Assembly: GCF_000373645.1 (NCBI RefSeq)
Contig: NZ_KB892002.1
Coordinates: forward strand, 186,001 to 250,000
Source: Streptomyces sp. ATexAB-D23
GTDB lineage: Bacteria > Actinomycetota > Actinomycetes > Streptomycetales > Streptomycetaceae
Direction: 5' to 3'
DNA length: 64,000 nt
The notes under the pieces were generated by a model. The model made no database searches, was not told the origin of the DNA, and saw nothing but the letters and a program-made list of their open reading frames with translations. Shown here piece after piece: positions 55,513 through 62,844 of this stretch. How positions within the stretch are numbered: position 1 is the first letter of the stretch; each line of letters opens with the position of its first letter. The position numbers and the translations under genes are program-made.

Positions 55513-56151
55513 TCAGCCCAGCGCCCCCAGCACCACCAGCAGCACCGCGCCCACGACCGACGGGGCGATGACCTCGTACGCCCAGCGCACCGACTTCACG
55601 GGGGCGTCCGGCGCGGGCTTGTCGCCGGCGCGTTCGGAGAGCTCGCGCAGGTCCGCCACCGCCTGGTCCGCCACGGCGACCCGGGCCTTGGTGTCGCGCA
55701 CGTCGGCGGTCGCGGAGGTACGGCGGTAGGGGTCGTCCAGTGCCTGCCGGGACTGCTGGCGGGCGGCCTTCTTGCGCTGCCGCAGCGACACCGGCACGGC
55801 CCAGAGCTGGTACTTCGTGCCGTCGTGGGTGAACAGCTCGCTCGAATACCCGGCCCGCACATCGGCGACGTCGGTCCAGGGCAGTGTGATCGTGCGGAAC
55901 GGGTTGCGGACCCGGACGCGCTTGTCGTTGGCGAACACCACCGGGCGCAGTGTGAAGGCGACGATCAGCGGCACCACGGTCAGCAGCCCGGCGAGCGCCA
56001 TCCACGGCACCCGGCCATGGCCCCGGAACGCGGCGTCGCCGCCGATCCAGCAGATGAGCACGAGCAGCAGGACACCCCCGGCCAGCCCGGCGGGCGACCG
56101 GAAGGTCCGGTCGGCGTAGGTGGGCTCGGTGGGCGGCGTGGGGCTCGTCAT
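55513..56151 (-). CDS. PH-domain membrane protein
   Basis: A 212-residue protein. Two N-terminal membrane helices (AGLAGGVLLLVLICWIGG, WMALAGLLTVVPLIVAFTLR) are followed by a bacterial PH-like beta domain (RVRVRNPFRTITLPWTDVAD, RAGYSSELFTHDGTKYQLWA), a charged helical part and a C-terminal helix VIAPSVVGAVLLVVLGALG. It is an insertion of opposite strand in the nucleoside block, convergent with the mutase. Conserved there in Streptomyces by recollection. Function unknown. Confidence 0.85.
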   Translation of the reverse strand: MTSPTPPTEPTYADRTFRSPAGLAGGVLLLVLICWIGGDAAFRGHGRVPWMALAGLLTVVPLIVAFTLRPVVFANDKRVRVRNPFRTITLPWTDVADVRAGYSSELFTHDGTKYQLWAVPVSLRQRKKAARQQSRQALDDPYRRTSATADVRDTKARVAVADQAVADLRELSERAGDKPAPDAPVKSVRWAYEVIAPSVVGAVLLVVLGALG

Positions 56152-56278
56152 GAGCCCGATTGTGCCTGACGCGGCCGGGGGCCGTGAGGGGCGGCCGCCC
56201 GGTGCTCGCGCGCCGGCGCGCGACAAGCGGACGCGCCGGTGCGCGACAAGCGGACGACCTGGGCCGCTGTACAGGTCG

Positions 56279-56290
56279 CTACGCGCGTAG
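56279..56290. promoter_or_regulatory. CTACGCGCGTAG palindrome upstream of deoC
   Basis: Identical to the 12-mer upstream of purine nucleoside phosphorylase. It lies 11-20 bases before the possible deoC starts, so a bound protein would block the promoter or ribosome access. Confidence 0.65.
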
Positions 56291-56309
56291 ATATGCTCAT
56301 GTGGTGACC

Positions 56310-57305
56310 ATGCCCACCACCCTCCCCGCATTCGCCGACGCGACGGCGTCCGACAGTGCGCTGCGCCGCTTCCTGCACGGGCTGCCCGGCGTCGACGCCG
56401 TCGGCCTCGAAGCGCGCGCCGCTTCCCTCGGAACCCGTTCGATCAAGACGACGGCCAAGGCCTACGCCATCGACCTCGCCATCTCGATGATCGACCTGAC
56501 GACGCTGGAAGGCGCGGACACCCCCGGCAAGGTCCGGGCGCTCGCCGCCAAGGCCGTCAACCCGGATCCGCTCCGCTACGCTCCGCCTCGGCTCTCCTCC
56601 GACCCCTTGGATGCCGAGCCCGACCGCATGACCCCGCGCACCGCCGCGGTCTGCGTCTACCCCGACATGGCGGCCACCGCGGTCGCCGCCCTGGCCGGCT
56701 CCGGCGTGAAGGTGGCGTCCGTGGCGACGGCCTTCCCCGCCGGACGGGCCGCGCTGGACGTCAAGCTCGCGGACGTCCGCGACGCCGTGGCGGCCGGGGC
56801 CGACGAGATCGACATGGTGATCGACCGGGGCGCCTTCCTGGCCGGGCGCTACTCGAAGGTCTACGAGGAGATCGTCGCCGTGAAGGCGGAGTGCGGGAAC
56901 GCCCGCCTGAAGGTCATCTTCGAGACCGGCGAGCTGTCCACGTACGACAACATCCGGCGGGCCTCCTGGCTGGGGATGCTGGCGGGCGCGGACTTCATCA
57001 AGACCTCGACCGGCAAGGTGGCGACGAACGCCACGCCCGCGAACACCCTGCTGATGCTGGAGGCGGTGCGCGACTTCCGCGCGCAGACCGGTGTCCAGAT
57101 CGGGGTGAAGCCGGCCGGCGGCATCCGTACGTCCAAGGACGCGATCAAGTTCCTCGTCCTGGTCAACGAGACCGCGGGCGAGGACTGGCTGGACAACCAC
57201 TGGTTCCGTTTCGGCGCCTCCAGCCTGCTGAACGACCTGCTGATGCAGCGCCAGAAGCTCAGCACCGGCCGTTACTCCGGCCCCGATTACGTGACGGTGG
57301 ACTGA
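56310..57305 (+). CDS. deoC: Deoxyribose-phosphate aldolase
   Basis: A 331-residue class I aldolase that cleaves 2-deoxyribose-5-phosphate to glyceraldehyde-3-phosphate and acetaldehyde. Schiff-base lysine in ADFIKTSTGK, with VCVYPDMAATAV, VATAFPAGRAALDVK, EIDMVIDRGAF, KVIFETGELS and GVKPAGGIRTSKDA. A ~19-residue insertion (LRYAPPRLSSDPLDAEPDRM) separates NPDP from the first core strand and is longer than I know for relatives. Start is uncertain: ATG 56310 (MPTTLPAFADA) or the GTGs at 56301/56304; no ribosome site, perhaps leaderless. First gene of the deoC-aldehyde dehydrogenase operon. Confidence 0.93.
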   Translation: MPTTLPAFADATASDSALRRFLHGLPGVDAVGLEARAASLGTRSIKTTAKAYAIDLAISMIDLTTLEGADTPGKVRALAAKAVNPDPLRYAPPRLSSDPLDAEPDRMTPRTAAVCVYPDMAATAVAALAGSGVKVASVATAFPAGRAALDVKLADVRDAVAAGADEIDMVIDRGAFLAGRYSKVYEEIVAVKAECGNARLKVIFETGELSTYDNIRRASWLGMLAGADFIKTSTGKVATNATPANTLLMLEAVRDFRAQTGVQIGVKPAGGIRTSKDAIKFLVLVNETAGEDWLDNHWFRFGASSLLNDLLMQRQKLSTGRYSGPDYVTVD

Positions 57306-57310
57306 TACCC

Positions 57311-58750
57311 ATGGCATCTGCATTCGAGTACGCGCCCGCGCCCGAGTCGCGGTCGGTCGTCGACATCGCCCCCTCGTACGGCCTGTTCATCGACGGTGAG
57401 TTCACCGACGCGGCCGACGGCAAGGTCTTCAAGACCGTCTCGCCGAGCAGCGAGGAGGTGCTGTCCGAGGTCGCGCGGGCCGGCGCCGATGACGTGGACC
57501 GGGCCGTGAAGGCGGCCCGCAGGGCGTTCGAGAAGTGGTCGGCGCTGCCCGGCTCCGAGCGCGCCAAGTACCTGTTCCGGATCGCCCGGATCGTCCAGGA
57601 GCGCAGCCGTGAGCTGGCCGTCCTGGAGACCCTGGACAACGGCAAGCCGATCAAGGAGACGCGCGACGCGGACCTCCCGCTGGTCGCCGCGCACTTCTTC
57701 TACTACGCGGGCTGGGCCGACAAGCTGGACCACGCGGGCTACGGCCCGGACCCGCGCCCGCTGGGCGTGGCCGGCCAGGTCATCCCGTGGAACTTCCCGC
57801 TCCTGATGCTGGCCTGGAAGATCGCCCCGGCCCTCGCCACGGGCAACACCGTGGTGCTGAAGCCCGCCGAGACGACGCCCCTGTCGGCGCTGTTCTTCGC
57901 GGACATCTGCCGCCGGGCGGGCCTGCCCAGGGGTGTCGTCAACATCCTGACGGGGTACGGCGACGCGGGCGAGGCGCTCGTCTCGCACAGCGACGTGAAC
58001 AAGGTCGCCTTCACCGGCTCGACCGCCGTCGGCAAGGCCATCGCCCGCCAGGTCGCGGGGACCGACAAGAAGGTCACCCTGGAGCTGGGCGGCAAGGGCG
58101 CCAACATCGTCTTCGACGACGCCCCCATCGACCAGGCCGTCGAGGGCATCGTCACCGGCATCTTCTTCAACCAGGGCCAGGTGTGCTGCGCGGGCTCCCG
58201 GCTGCTGGTCCAGGAGTCGATCCAGGACGAGCTGCTGGACGCGCTCAAGCGGCGGCTGTCCACGCTGCGCCTCGGCGACCCGCTGGACAAGAACACCGAC
58301 ATCGGCGCGATCAACTCCGCGGAACAGCTGGCCCGGATCACCGCGCTCGTGGAGACCGGCGAGGCGGAGGGCGCGGACCGCTGGTCGGCCCCCTGCGAAC
58401 TGCCCTCGGCGGGCTACTGGTTCGCCCCGACGCTGTTCACCAACGTCACCCAGGCGCACACGATCGCCCGCGACGAGATCTTCGGCCCGGTGCTCTCCGT
58501 ACTGTCGTTCCGCACCCCGGACGAGGCGGTCGCCAAGGCCAACAACAGCCAGTACGGCCTGTCGGCGGGCATCTGGACCGAGAAGGGCTCCCGCATCCTC
58601 GCGGTGGCGAACAAGCTCCGGGCGGGTGTCGTCTGGGCCAACACGTTCAACAAGTTCGACCCGACCTCGCCGTTCGGCGGTTACAAGGAGTCGGGCTTCG
58701 GCCGCGAAGGCGGCCGCCACGGCCTGGAGGCGTACCTCGATGTCCGATAA
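57311..58750 (+). CDS. Aldehyde dehydrogenase, catalytic
   Basis: A 479-residue NAD(P)-dependent aldehyde dehydrogenase. IPWNFPLLMLAWKIAPALAT (cofactor site), FTGSTAVGKAIARQ, catalytic Glu in VTLELGGKGANIVF and nucleophile Cys in FFNQGQVCCAGSRLLVQE; C-terminal SGFGREGGRHGLEAYL. It starts five bases after deoC, so it most likely oxidises the acetaldehyde released by the aldolase to acetate. It overlaps the next, shorter paralogue by 11 bases. Substrate preference is inferred from position. Confidence 0.93.
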   Translation: MASAFEYAPAPESRSVVDIAPSYGLFIDGEFTDAADGKVFKTVSPSSEEVLSEVARAGADDVDRAVKAARRAFEKWSALPGSERAKYLFRIARIVQERSRELAVLETLDNGKPIKETRDADLPLVAAHFFYYAGWADKLDHAGYGPDPRPLGVAGQVIPWNFPLLMLAWKIAPALATGNTVVLKPAETTPLSALFFADICRRAGLPRGVVNILTGYGDAGEALVSHSDVNKVAFTGSTAVGKAIARQVAGTDKKVTLELGGKGANIVFDDAPIDQAVEGIVTGIFFNQGQVCCAGSRLLVQESIQDELLDALKRRLSTLRLGDPLDKNTDIGAINSAEQLARITALVETGEAEGADRWSAPCELPSAGYWFAPTLFTNVTQAHTIARDEIFGPVLSVLSFRTPDEAVAKANNSQYGLSAGIWTEKGSRILAVANKLRAGVVWANTFNKFDPTSPFGGYKESGFGREGGRHGLEAYLDVR

Positions 58751-59630
58751 CCGTCTGAGCGTCTTCAAGACCTACAAGCTGTACGTCGGGGGCAAGTTCC
58801 CCCGCTCCGAGAGCGGCCGGGTGTACGAGGTGACGGACTCGAAGGGCAAGTGGCTGGCGAACGCGCCCCAGTCCTCCCGCAAGGACGCGCGCGACGCGGT
58901 CGTGGCCGCCCGCAAGGCGTTCGGCGGCTGGTCGGGCGCGACCGCGTACAACCGCGGCCAGATCCTCTACCGCGTCGCGGAGATGCTGGAGGGCCGCCGC
59001 GAGCAGTTCGTACGCGAGGTGGCCGAGGCGGAGGGGCTGTCGAAGTCCAAGGCGGCGGCCGTCGTGGACGCGGCGGTGGACCGCTGGGTCTGGTACGCGG
59101 GCTGGACCGACAAGATCGCCCAGGTCGTGGGCGGGGCGAACCCGGTCGCGGGTCCGTATCTCAACCTCTCGACGCCCGAGCCGTCCGGCGTGGTGACCGT
59201 CCTCGCGCCGCAGGAGTCGTCGTTCCTGGGCCTGGTCTCGGTGATCGCCCCGGTGATCGCGTCCGGTAACACGGCGGTCGTGGTGGCCTCCGCGAAGTCC
59301 CCGCTGCCCGCCCTGTCGCTGGGCGAGGTGCTGGCCACCTCGGACCTGCCGGGTGGTGTGGTCAACATCCTGTCGGGGAAGACCGCGGAGATCGCCGCCC
59401 CGCTCGCCGCCCACCAGGACGTGAACGGCATCGACCTGACGGGCGCGGACGCGGATCTGGCGAAGGAACTCCAGATCGCGGCGGCCGACAACCTGAAGCG
59501 CGTCTCCCGCCCGCACGACGGCGACGACTGGTCCGCCGACCCGGGCACGCACCGCCTGACGGCGTTCCTGGAGACCAAGACGGTCTGGCACCCGACGGGC
59601 GCCCTGGGCGTGTCGGGCTCCTCGTACTGA
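58740..59630 (+). CDS. Short aldehyde dehydrogenase-like protein without the catalytic cysteine domain
   Basis: A 296-residue homologue of the N-terminal (cofactor-binding) domain of aldehyde dehydrogenases (GGKFPRSESGRVYEVTDSKG, ARKAFGGWSGATAYNRGQIL, VTVLAPQESSFLGLVSVIAP, VIASGNTAVVVASAKSPLPA, DLPGGVVNILSGKTAEIAAP). It ends soon after the position of the catalytic Glu: no LELGGK and no GQxC are present. ATG 58740 overlaps the catalytic enzyme gene (ATGTCCGATAA), so both are made together. I recall it intact at this locus in other Streptomyces, so it is probably a real non-catalytic partner rather than a pseudogene. Confidence 0.85.
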   Translation: MSDNRLSVFKTYKLYVGGKFPRSESGRVYEVTDSKGKWLANAPQSSRKDARDAVVAARKAFGGWSGATAYNRGQILYRVAEMLEGRREQFVREVAEAEGLSKSKAAAVVDAAVDRWVWYAGWTDKIAQVVGGANPVAGPYLNLSTPEPSGVVTVLAPQESSFLGLVSVIAPVIASGNTAVVVASAKSPLPALSLGEVLATSDLPGGVVNILSGKTAEIAAPLAAHQDVNGIDLTGADADLAKELQIAAADNLKRVSRPHDGDDWSADPGTHRLTAFLETKTVWHPTGALGVSGSSY

Positions 59631-59643
59631 CGTACGTGTGGGC

Positions 59644-59687
59644 GCGCGGCCCGTGCTCCGGAAGGTTCTCCGGGGCACGGGCCGCGC
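59644..59687. terminator. Terminator after deoC operon
   Basis: 18-bp stem (GCGCGGCCCGTGCTCCGG with its complement, one G-U pair) and eight-base loop, 13 bases after the stop and between convergent genes. Confidence 0.8.
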
Positions 59688-59692
59688 TCCGT

Positions 59693-59734
59693 GTCAGCCG
59701 TGCAGCGCGCCCGGTCAGCCGTGCAGCGCGCCCA
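59693..59734. repeat. 21-bp tandem duplication at the 3' end of the secreted-protein gene
   Basis: 59693-59713 and 59714-59734 are GTCAGCCGTGCAGCGCGCCC-type copies matching at 20 of 21 positions. The right copy holds the stop codon and last residues of the gene; the left copy is outside it. Confidence 0.75.
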
Positions 59735-60131
59735 CGACCTGACCGACGACGGGCAGATCCTTCAGCGCGCCGCCGCTGGTCACCGGGTCGGTGACCAGCC
59801 CCGTGGACAGCGGCTTGAAGTCGGCGATCTGGGTGCCCACCACGTTGTCCAGCGGGTCGACGCCGGTACCGGCCAGCGGGTCGAGCCGCAGGTGGGTGAC
59901 GGGCGCGATCCCGTTGTCGAGGGACTGGCCGAGCGCTCCGGTCACCGCGCCGCCGGCCGCCTCGGTGGCCTCCCCGAGGCTGGTGTCGGTCCCGGTCGCC
60001 TGGACGAGGGGCAGCGGCGCGGCCTGCGCCGCCGCGCCCCCCGCGCCGAGCGCGGCACCCACCGCGGTGACGGTCAGACCTGCGCGCAGCAGGGTGCGGC
60101 GCCGGTGCTTGGAAAGTGCGTGACGTGCCAT
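59715..60131 (-). CDS. Secreted protein of unknown function
   Basis: A 138-residue exported protein: basic N-terminus SKHRRRTLLRAGLT, hydrophobic core VTAVGAALGAGGAAA and cleavage near AQA-APLP at about residue 37. The mature part is Gly/Leu/Asp-rich (THLRLDPLAGTGVDPLDNVV, GTQIADFKPLSTGLVTDPVT) without cysteines. ATG 60131 (MARHALSKHRRR). It is convergent with the aldehyde dehydrogenase operon and divergent from uridine kinase. Relatives are widespread in Streptomyces but unnamed. Confidence 0.82.
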   Translation of the reverse strand: MARHALSKHRRRTLLRAGLTVTAVGAALGAGGAAAQAAPLPLVQATGTDTSLGEATEAAGGAVTGALGQSLDNGIAPVTHLRLDPLAGTGVDPLDNVVGTQIADFKPLSTGLVTDPVTSGGALKDLPVVGQVVGALHG

Positions 60132-60206
60132 GGATTTCCCACCTGATCGGGCCGAACGGACCATCGGCCGAGTAATCGAGCGAGTGCACAGCGTAGTTGA
60201 GGTGTG

Positions 60207-60917
60207 ATGCGCGGTACCAACAAGACCACCCAGGGGTCCCCTGTGCGGGTCAATGCCTCAAACTCGTGTCCTGTGAGTTCCCAAGCGCTTTCGACCCGTG
60301 TCGTCCTGCTGGCCGGCCCCTCCGGCTCCGGCAAGTCCTCCCTCGCCGCCCGCACCGGCCTCCCGGTGCTGAGGCTGGACGACTTCTACAAGGAGGCGGG
60401 CGACCCCACGCTGCCGCTCGTCGAGGGCAGTACGGACATCGACTGGGACTCCGCGCTCTCCTGGGACGCCGAGGCCGCGGTGGCGGCGATCGCCGAACTC
60501 TGCCGCACCGGCCGGACCGACGTACCGGTCTACGACATCTCCACCAGCTCCCGCACCGGGCACGAGACCTTCCACATGGAGCGCACTCCGCTCTTCGTGG
60601 CCGAGGGGATCTTCGCCGCCGACATCATCGGACGCTGCCAGTCGCTCGGCCTGCTGGCCGACGCCCTGTGCCTGCGCGGCCGGCCCTCCACCACGTTCCG
60701 CCGCCGCCTCCTGCGCGACCTGCGCGAGGGCCGCAAGTCGGTGCCGTTCCTGCTCCGACGGGGCTGGCGTCTGATGCGCGGCGAACGCCGCATCGTGGCC
60801 CGCCAGACGGAGTTGGGCGCCCACCCCTGCGACAAACAGGAGGCGCTGGGCCGCCTGGCAGCGGCGGCAGCGGGCCACTGCCGCGCGGCGGCATCTTCAA
60901 GCCCTTCCACCGATTGA
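60207..60917 (+). CDS. udk: Uridine kinase-like P-loop kinase
   Basis: A protein of up to 236 residues that phosphorylates uridine (cytidine) with a nucleoside triphosphate in pyrimidine salvage. P-loop LLAGPSGSGKSSLAA, LRLDDFYKEAGDPTLPLVEG, IDWDSALSWDAEAA, VPVYDISTSSRTG and FVAEGIFAADI match the actinobacterial uridine kinase type. The start is uncertain: ATG 60207 has GAGG but tight spacing; homology begins near a GTG at 60273. The C-terminal SSSPSTD and the stop come from a dispersed repeat. It is the last member of the nucleoside-salvage block. Confidence 0.85.
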   Translation: MRGTNKTTQGSPVRVNASNSCPVSSQALSTRVVLLAGPSGSGKSSLAARTGLPVLRLDDFYKEAGDPTLPLVEGSTDIDWDSALSWDAEAAVAAIAELCRTGRTDVPVYDISTSSRTGHETFHMERTPLFVAEGIFAADIIGRCQSLGLLADALCLRGRPSTTFRRRLLRDLREGRKSVPFLLRRGWRLMRGERRIVARQTELGAHPCDKQEALGRLAAAAAGHCRAAASSSPSTD

Positions 60918-61059
60918 GGAGCGAGGCCCACGCTCCGGCCCCTCCGCCGATCGAGGAGCAGGGGTCGCGCTCCGGCCCCTCCGCCGATCGAGGAGCGGGG
61001 TCACCCTCCAGCCCCTCCGGCGATCGAGGAGCGGGGGCCCGGGGCGGAGCCCCCGAACG
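60896..61059. repeat. Dispersed intergenic repeat, copy 4 (four tandem units)
   Basis: Four ~37-bp units of the (A/G)GCCC(C/T)TCC-N6-TTGAGGAG/TCGAGGAG type, the last followed by GGGGCGGAGCCCCC. The first unit lies inside the uridine kinase 3' end and supplies its TGA. The rest, together with a C/G-rich stretch to 61211, fill the gap to the sigma factor gene. Confidence 0.82.
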
Positions 61060-61211
61060 CACCGCGGGGCCGGACAGGACCCCCCGGCCCGTCCGACCCC
61101 GCAGCTTCCCCGTATCCCCGTTCCCCCGTACCCCGTTCCCCCGGGCCCCCCGACCCCGTTTTTCCCCCGTAACACCACCGCCTCCCCCGAAGCGGCAGCT
61201 CCCCCGTTCCT

Positions 61212-61955
61212 TCAGGCCACCAGCTCGCCGAAGGACTCCTCCTCGTCACGGCCGAAGCTGAGGACCTCGTCCTCGCGCAGCCGGCGGAGCGACCGCCAGA
61301 TGCTCGACTTCACCGTGCCGACACTGATGTCGAGGATGGACGCGATCTCCGGGTCCGTGCGGCCCTCGTAGTACCGAAGGACCAGCATCGTGCGCTGGAG
61401 TTCCGGCAGTCGCGCCAGCGCCTGCCAGAGCACGGCACGCAGCTCCGTGCCGCGCATCGCGTCCGTGTCGCCCGCCGTCTCCGGCAGCTCCTCGGTCGGG
61501 TATTCGTTCAGCTTGCGCCTGCGCCAGGCGCTGATGTGGAGATTGGTCATCGTGCGGCGCAGATAACCGCCCACCGCGGCCTTGTCGCTGATCCGGTCCC
61601 ACGCCCGGTACGTCGAGAACAGGGCGCTCTGGAGCAGGTCCTCGGCCTCGAACCGGTCACCGGTCAGGTGGTAGGCGGTGGCGTACAGGGAGGCGCGGCG
61701 CTCCCGGACATAGGCCGTGAACGCCGCTTCGGCGTCCTCGGACCGTGCCGGTGCCTGCCGCTCCCCCGAGCCCTCCCCGTACGAGCTTCCCCCGCTACCC
61801 GCGTCAACCACCGTCATGAATGACGTGTGCTGACGCCCGGCGCCTCGAACGCACCCCCGTCCGTTCACTGCGGCGCCGGACTTCTCGGTGCTCCGCCCGA
61901 CATCGTGGAGACGCGTGACAACTGCGCTTGCGTTGATGCTGTGAGTTGCGTTCAT
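61212..61955 (-). CDS. sigQ: ECF/SigE-type sigma factor divergent from afsQ1 (SigQ)
   Basis: A 247-residue RNA polymerase sigma factor with region 2 (AFTAYVRERRASLYATAYHL, EAEDLLQSALFSTYRAWDRI, AAVGGYLRRTMTNLHISAWR) and region 4 (LARLPELQRTMLVLRYYEGR, TDPEIASILDISVGTVKSSI). The N-terminal ~90 residues are disordered. ATG 61955 (MNATHSINASAVV) is likely; an internal ATG at 61817 (MTVVDAGSGG) is an alternative. In S. coelicolor SigQ is activated by AfsQ1 and modulates antibiotic production under nitrogen-rich conditions. The AfsQ1-type repeat lies ~85 bases upstream. Confidence 0.9.
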   Translation of the reverse strand: MNATHSINASAVVTRLHDVGRSTEKSGAAVNGRGCVRGAGRQHTSFMTVVDAGSGGSSYGEGSGERQAPARSEDAEAAFTAYVRERRASLYATAYHLTGDRFEAEDLLQSALFSTYRAWDRISDKAAVGGYLRRTMTNLHISAWRRRKLNEYPTEELPETAGDTDAMRGTELRAVLWQALARLPELQRTMLVLRYYEGRTDPEIASILDISVGTVKSSIWRSLRRLREDEVLSFGRDEEESFGELVA

Positions 61956-62037
61956 CTCGCGCCCCCCATCGGTGGAGTCCGTCCGTCCTTGTGCCAATGA
62001 GCTTGCCGGGGCAGTTTCATGGGGGTGTCCGCCGACT

Positions 62038-62053
62038 GTCACAGGCCTGTCAC
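62038..62053. promoter_or_regulatory. AfsQ1-type binding repeat in sigQ-afsQ1 divergent promoter
   Basis: GTCAC-N6-GTCAC, a perfect match to the reported AfsQ1 consensus GTnAC-n6-GTnAC, in the only gap between sigQ and afsQ1. A further CACAGGGCCCTGTG palindrome overlaps its right end (62051-62064). Confidence 0.75.
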
Positions 62054-62166
62054 AGGGCCCTGTGAGGGCCCGAAACCGGGCTTGTTGCTGCATGAGGGAC
62101 GTATGGGGCGCGCATCAGGGGGGACCAACTGTCGAACTGGGGCGCCCCATGGGTCAGAATGACCAA

Positions 62167-62844
62167 GTGCCTTTCCTGTTGCTGATCGAGGACGACGACG
62201 CCATCCGCACGGCCCTCGAACTCTCGCTGTCACGCCAGGGCCACCGTGTGGCCACCGCGGCGACGGGAGAGGACGGCCTCAACCTGCTGCGTGAGCAGCG
62301 CCCCGACCTGGTCGTGCTGGATGTGATGCTGCCCGGAATCGACGGTTTCGAGGTGTGCCGGCGCATCCGGCGCACCGACCAGCTGCCGATCATCCTGCTG
62401 ACCGCGCGCAGCGACGACATCGACGTCGTGGTGGGCCTCGAGTCCGGCGCCGACGACTACGTGGTCAAGCCGGTGCAGGGGCGGGTGCTCGACGCCCGTA
62501 TCCGCGCGGTGCTGCGCCGCGGCGAACGGGAGTCCACCGACTCCGCGACGTTCGGGAACGTGGTGATCGACCGTTCCGCCATGACCGTCACGAAGGACGG
62601 CGAGGATCTGCAGCTCACGCCGACCGAGCTGCGCCTCCTGCTCGAACTGAGCCGCCGGCCGGGCCAGGCCCTGTCCCGGCAGCAGCTGCTGCGCCTGGTG
62701 TGGGAACACGACTACCTCGGTGACTCCCGGCTGGTGGACGCCTGTGTCCAGCGGCTGCGCGCCAAGGTGGAGGACGTACCGTCCTCACCGACCCTGATCC
62801 GTACCGTGCGGGGCGTGGGATACCGGCTGGACTCGCCGCAGTGA
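62167..62844 (+). CDS. afsQ1: Response regulator AfsQ1
   Basis: A 225-residue OmpR-type regulator. Receiver domain 1-115 with acidic triad EDDD at 8-11 and phospho-acceptor Asp52 in VVLDVMLPGIDG, Lys in DDYVVKPVQG; winged-helix DNA-binding domain 130-225 (LTPTELRLLLELSRRPGQAL, RLVDACVQRLRAKVEDV, RTVRGVGYRL). GTG 62167 gives the length known for AfsQ1, although an ATG at 62149 would add six residues. It is phosphorylated by AfsQ2 and controls sigQ, antibiotic genes and nitrogen metabolism. It overlaps afsQ2 by four bases. Confidence 0.95.
   Translation: MPFLLLIEDDDAIRTALELSLSRQGHRVATAATGEDGLNLLREQRPDLVVLDVMLPGIDGFEVCRRIRRTDQLPIILLTARSDDIDVVVGLESGADDYVVKPVQGRVLDARIRAVLRRGERESTDSATFGNVVIDRSAMTVTKDGEDLQLTPTELRLLLELSRRPGQALSRQQLLRLVWEHDYLGDSRLVDACVQRLRAKVEDVPSSPTLIRTVRGVGYRLDSPQ

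Noticed and set aside
53705..56005. 766-residue minus-strand open frame
   Set aside because: Antisense of the phosphosugar mutase and a shadow of the PH-domain gene; no domains and Arg/Gly/Ala-rich.
58740..59630. Pseudogene call for the short aldehyde dehydrogenase
   Set aside because: The frame is clean, overlaps the upstream gene in a coupled manner, and I recall a similar short form at this locus elsewhere.
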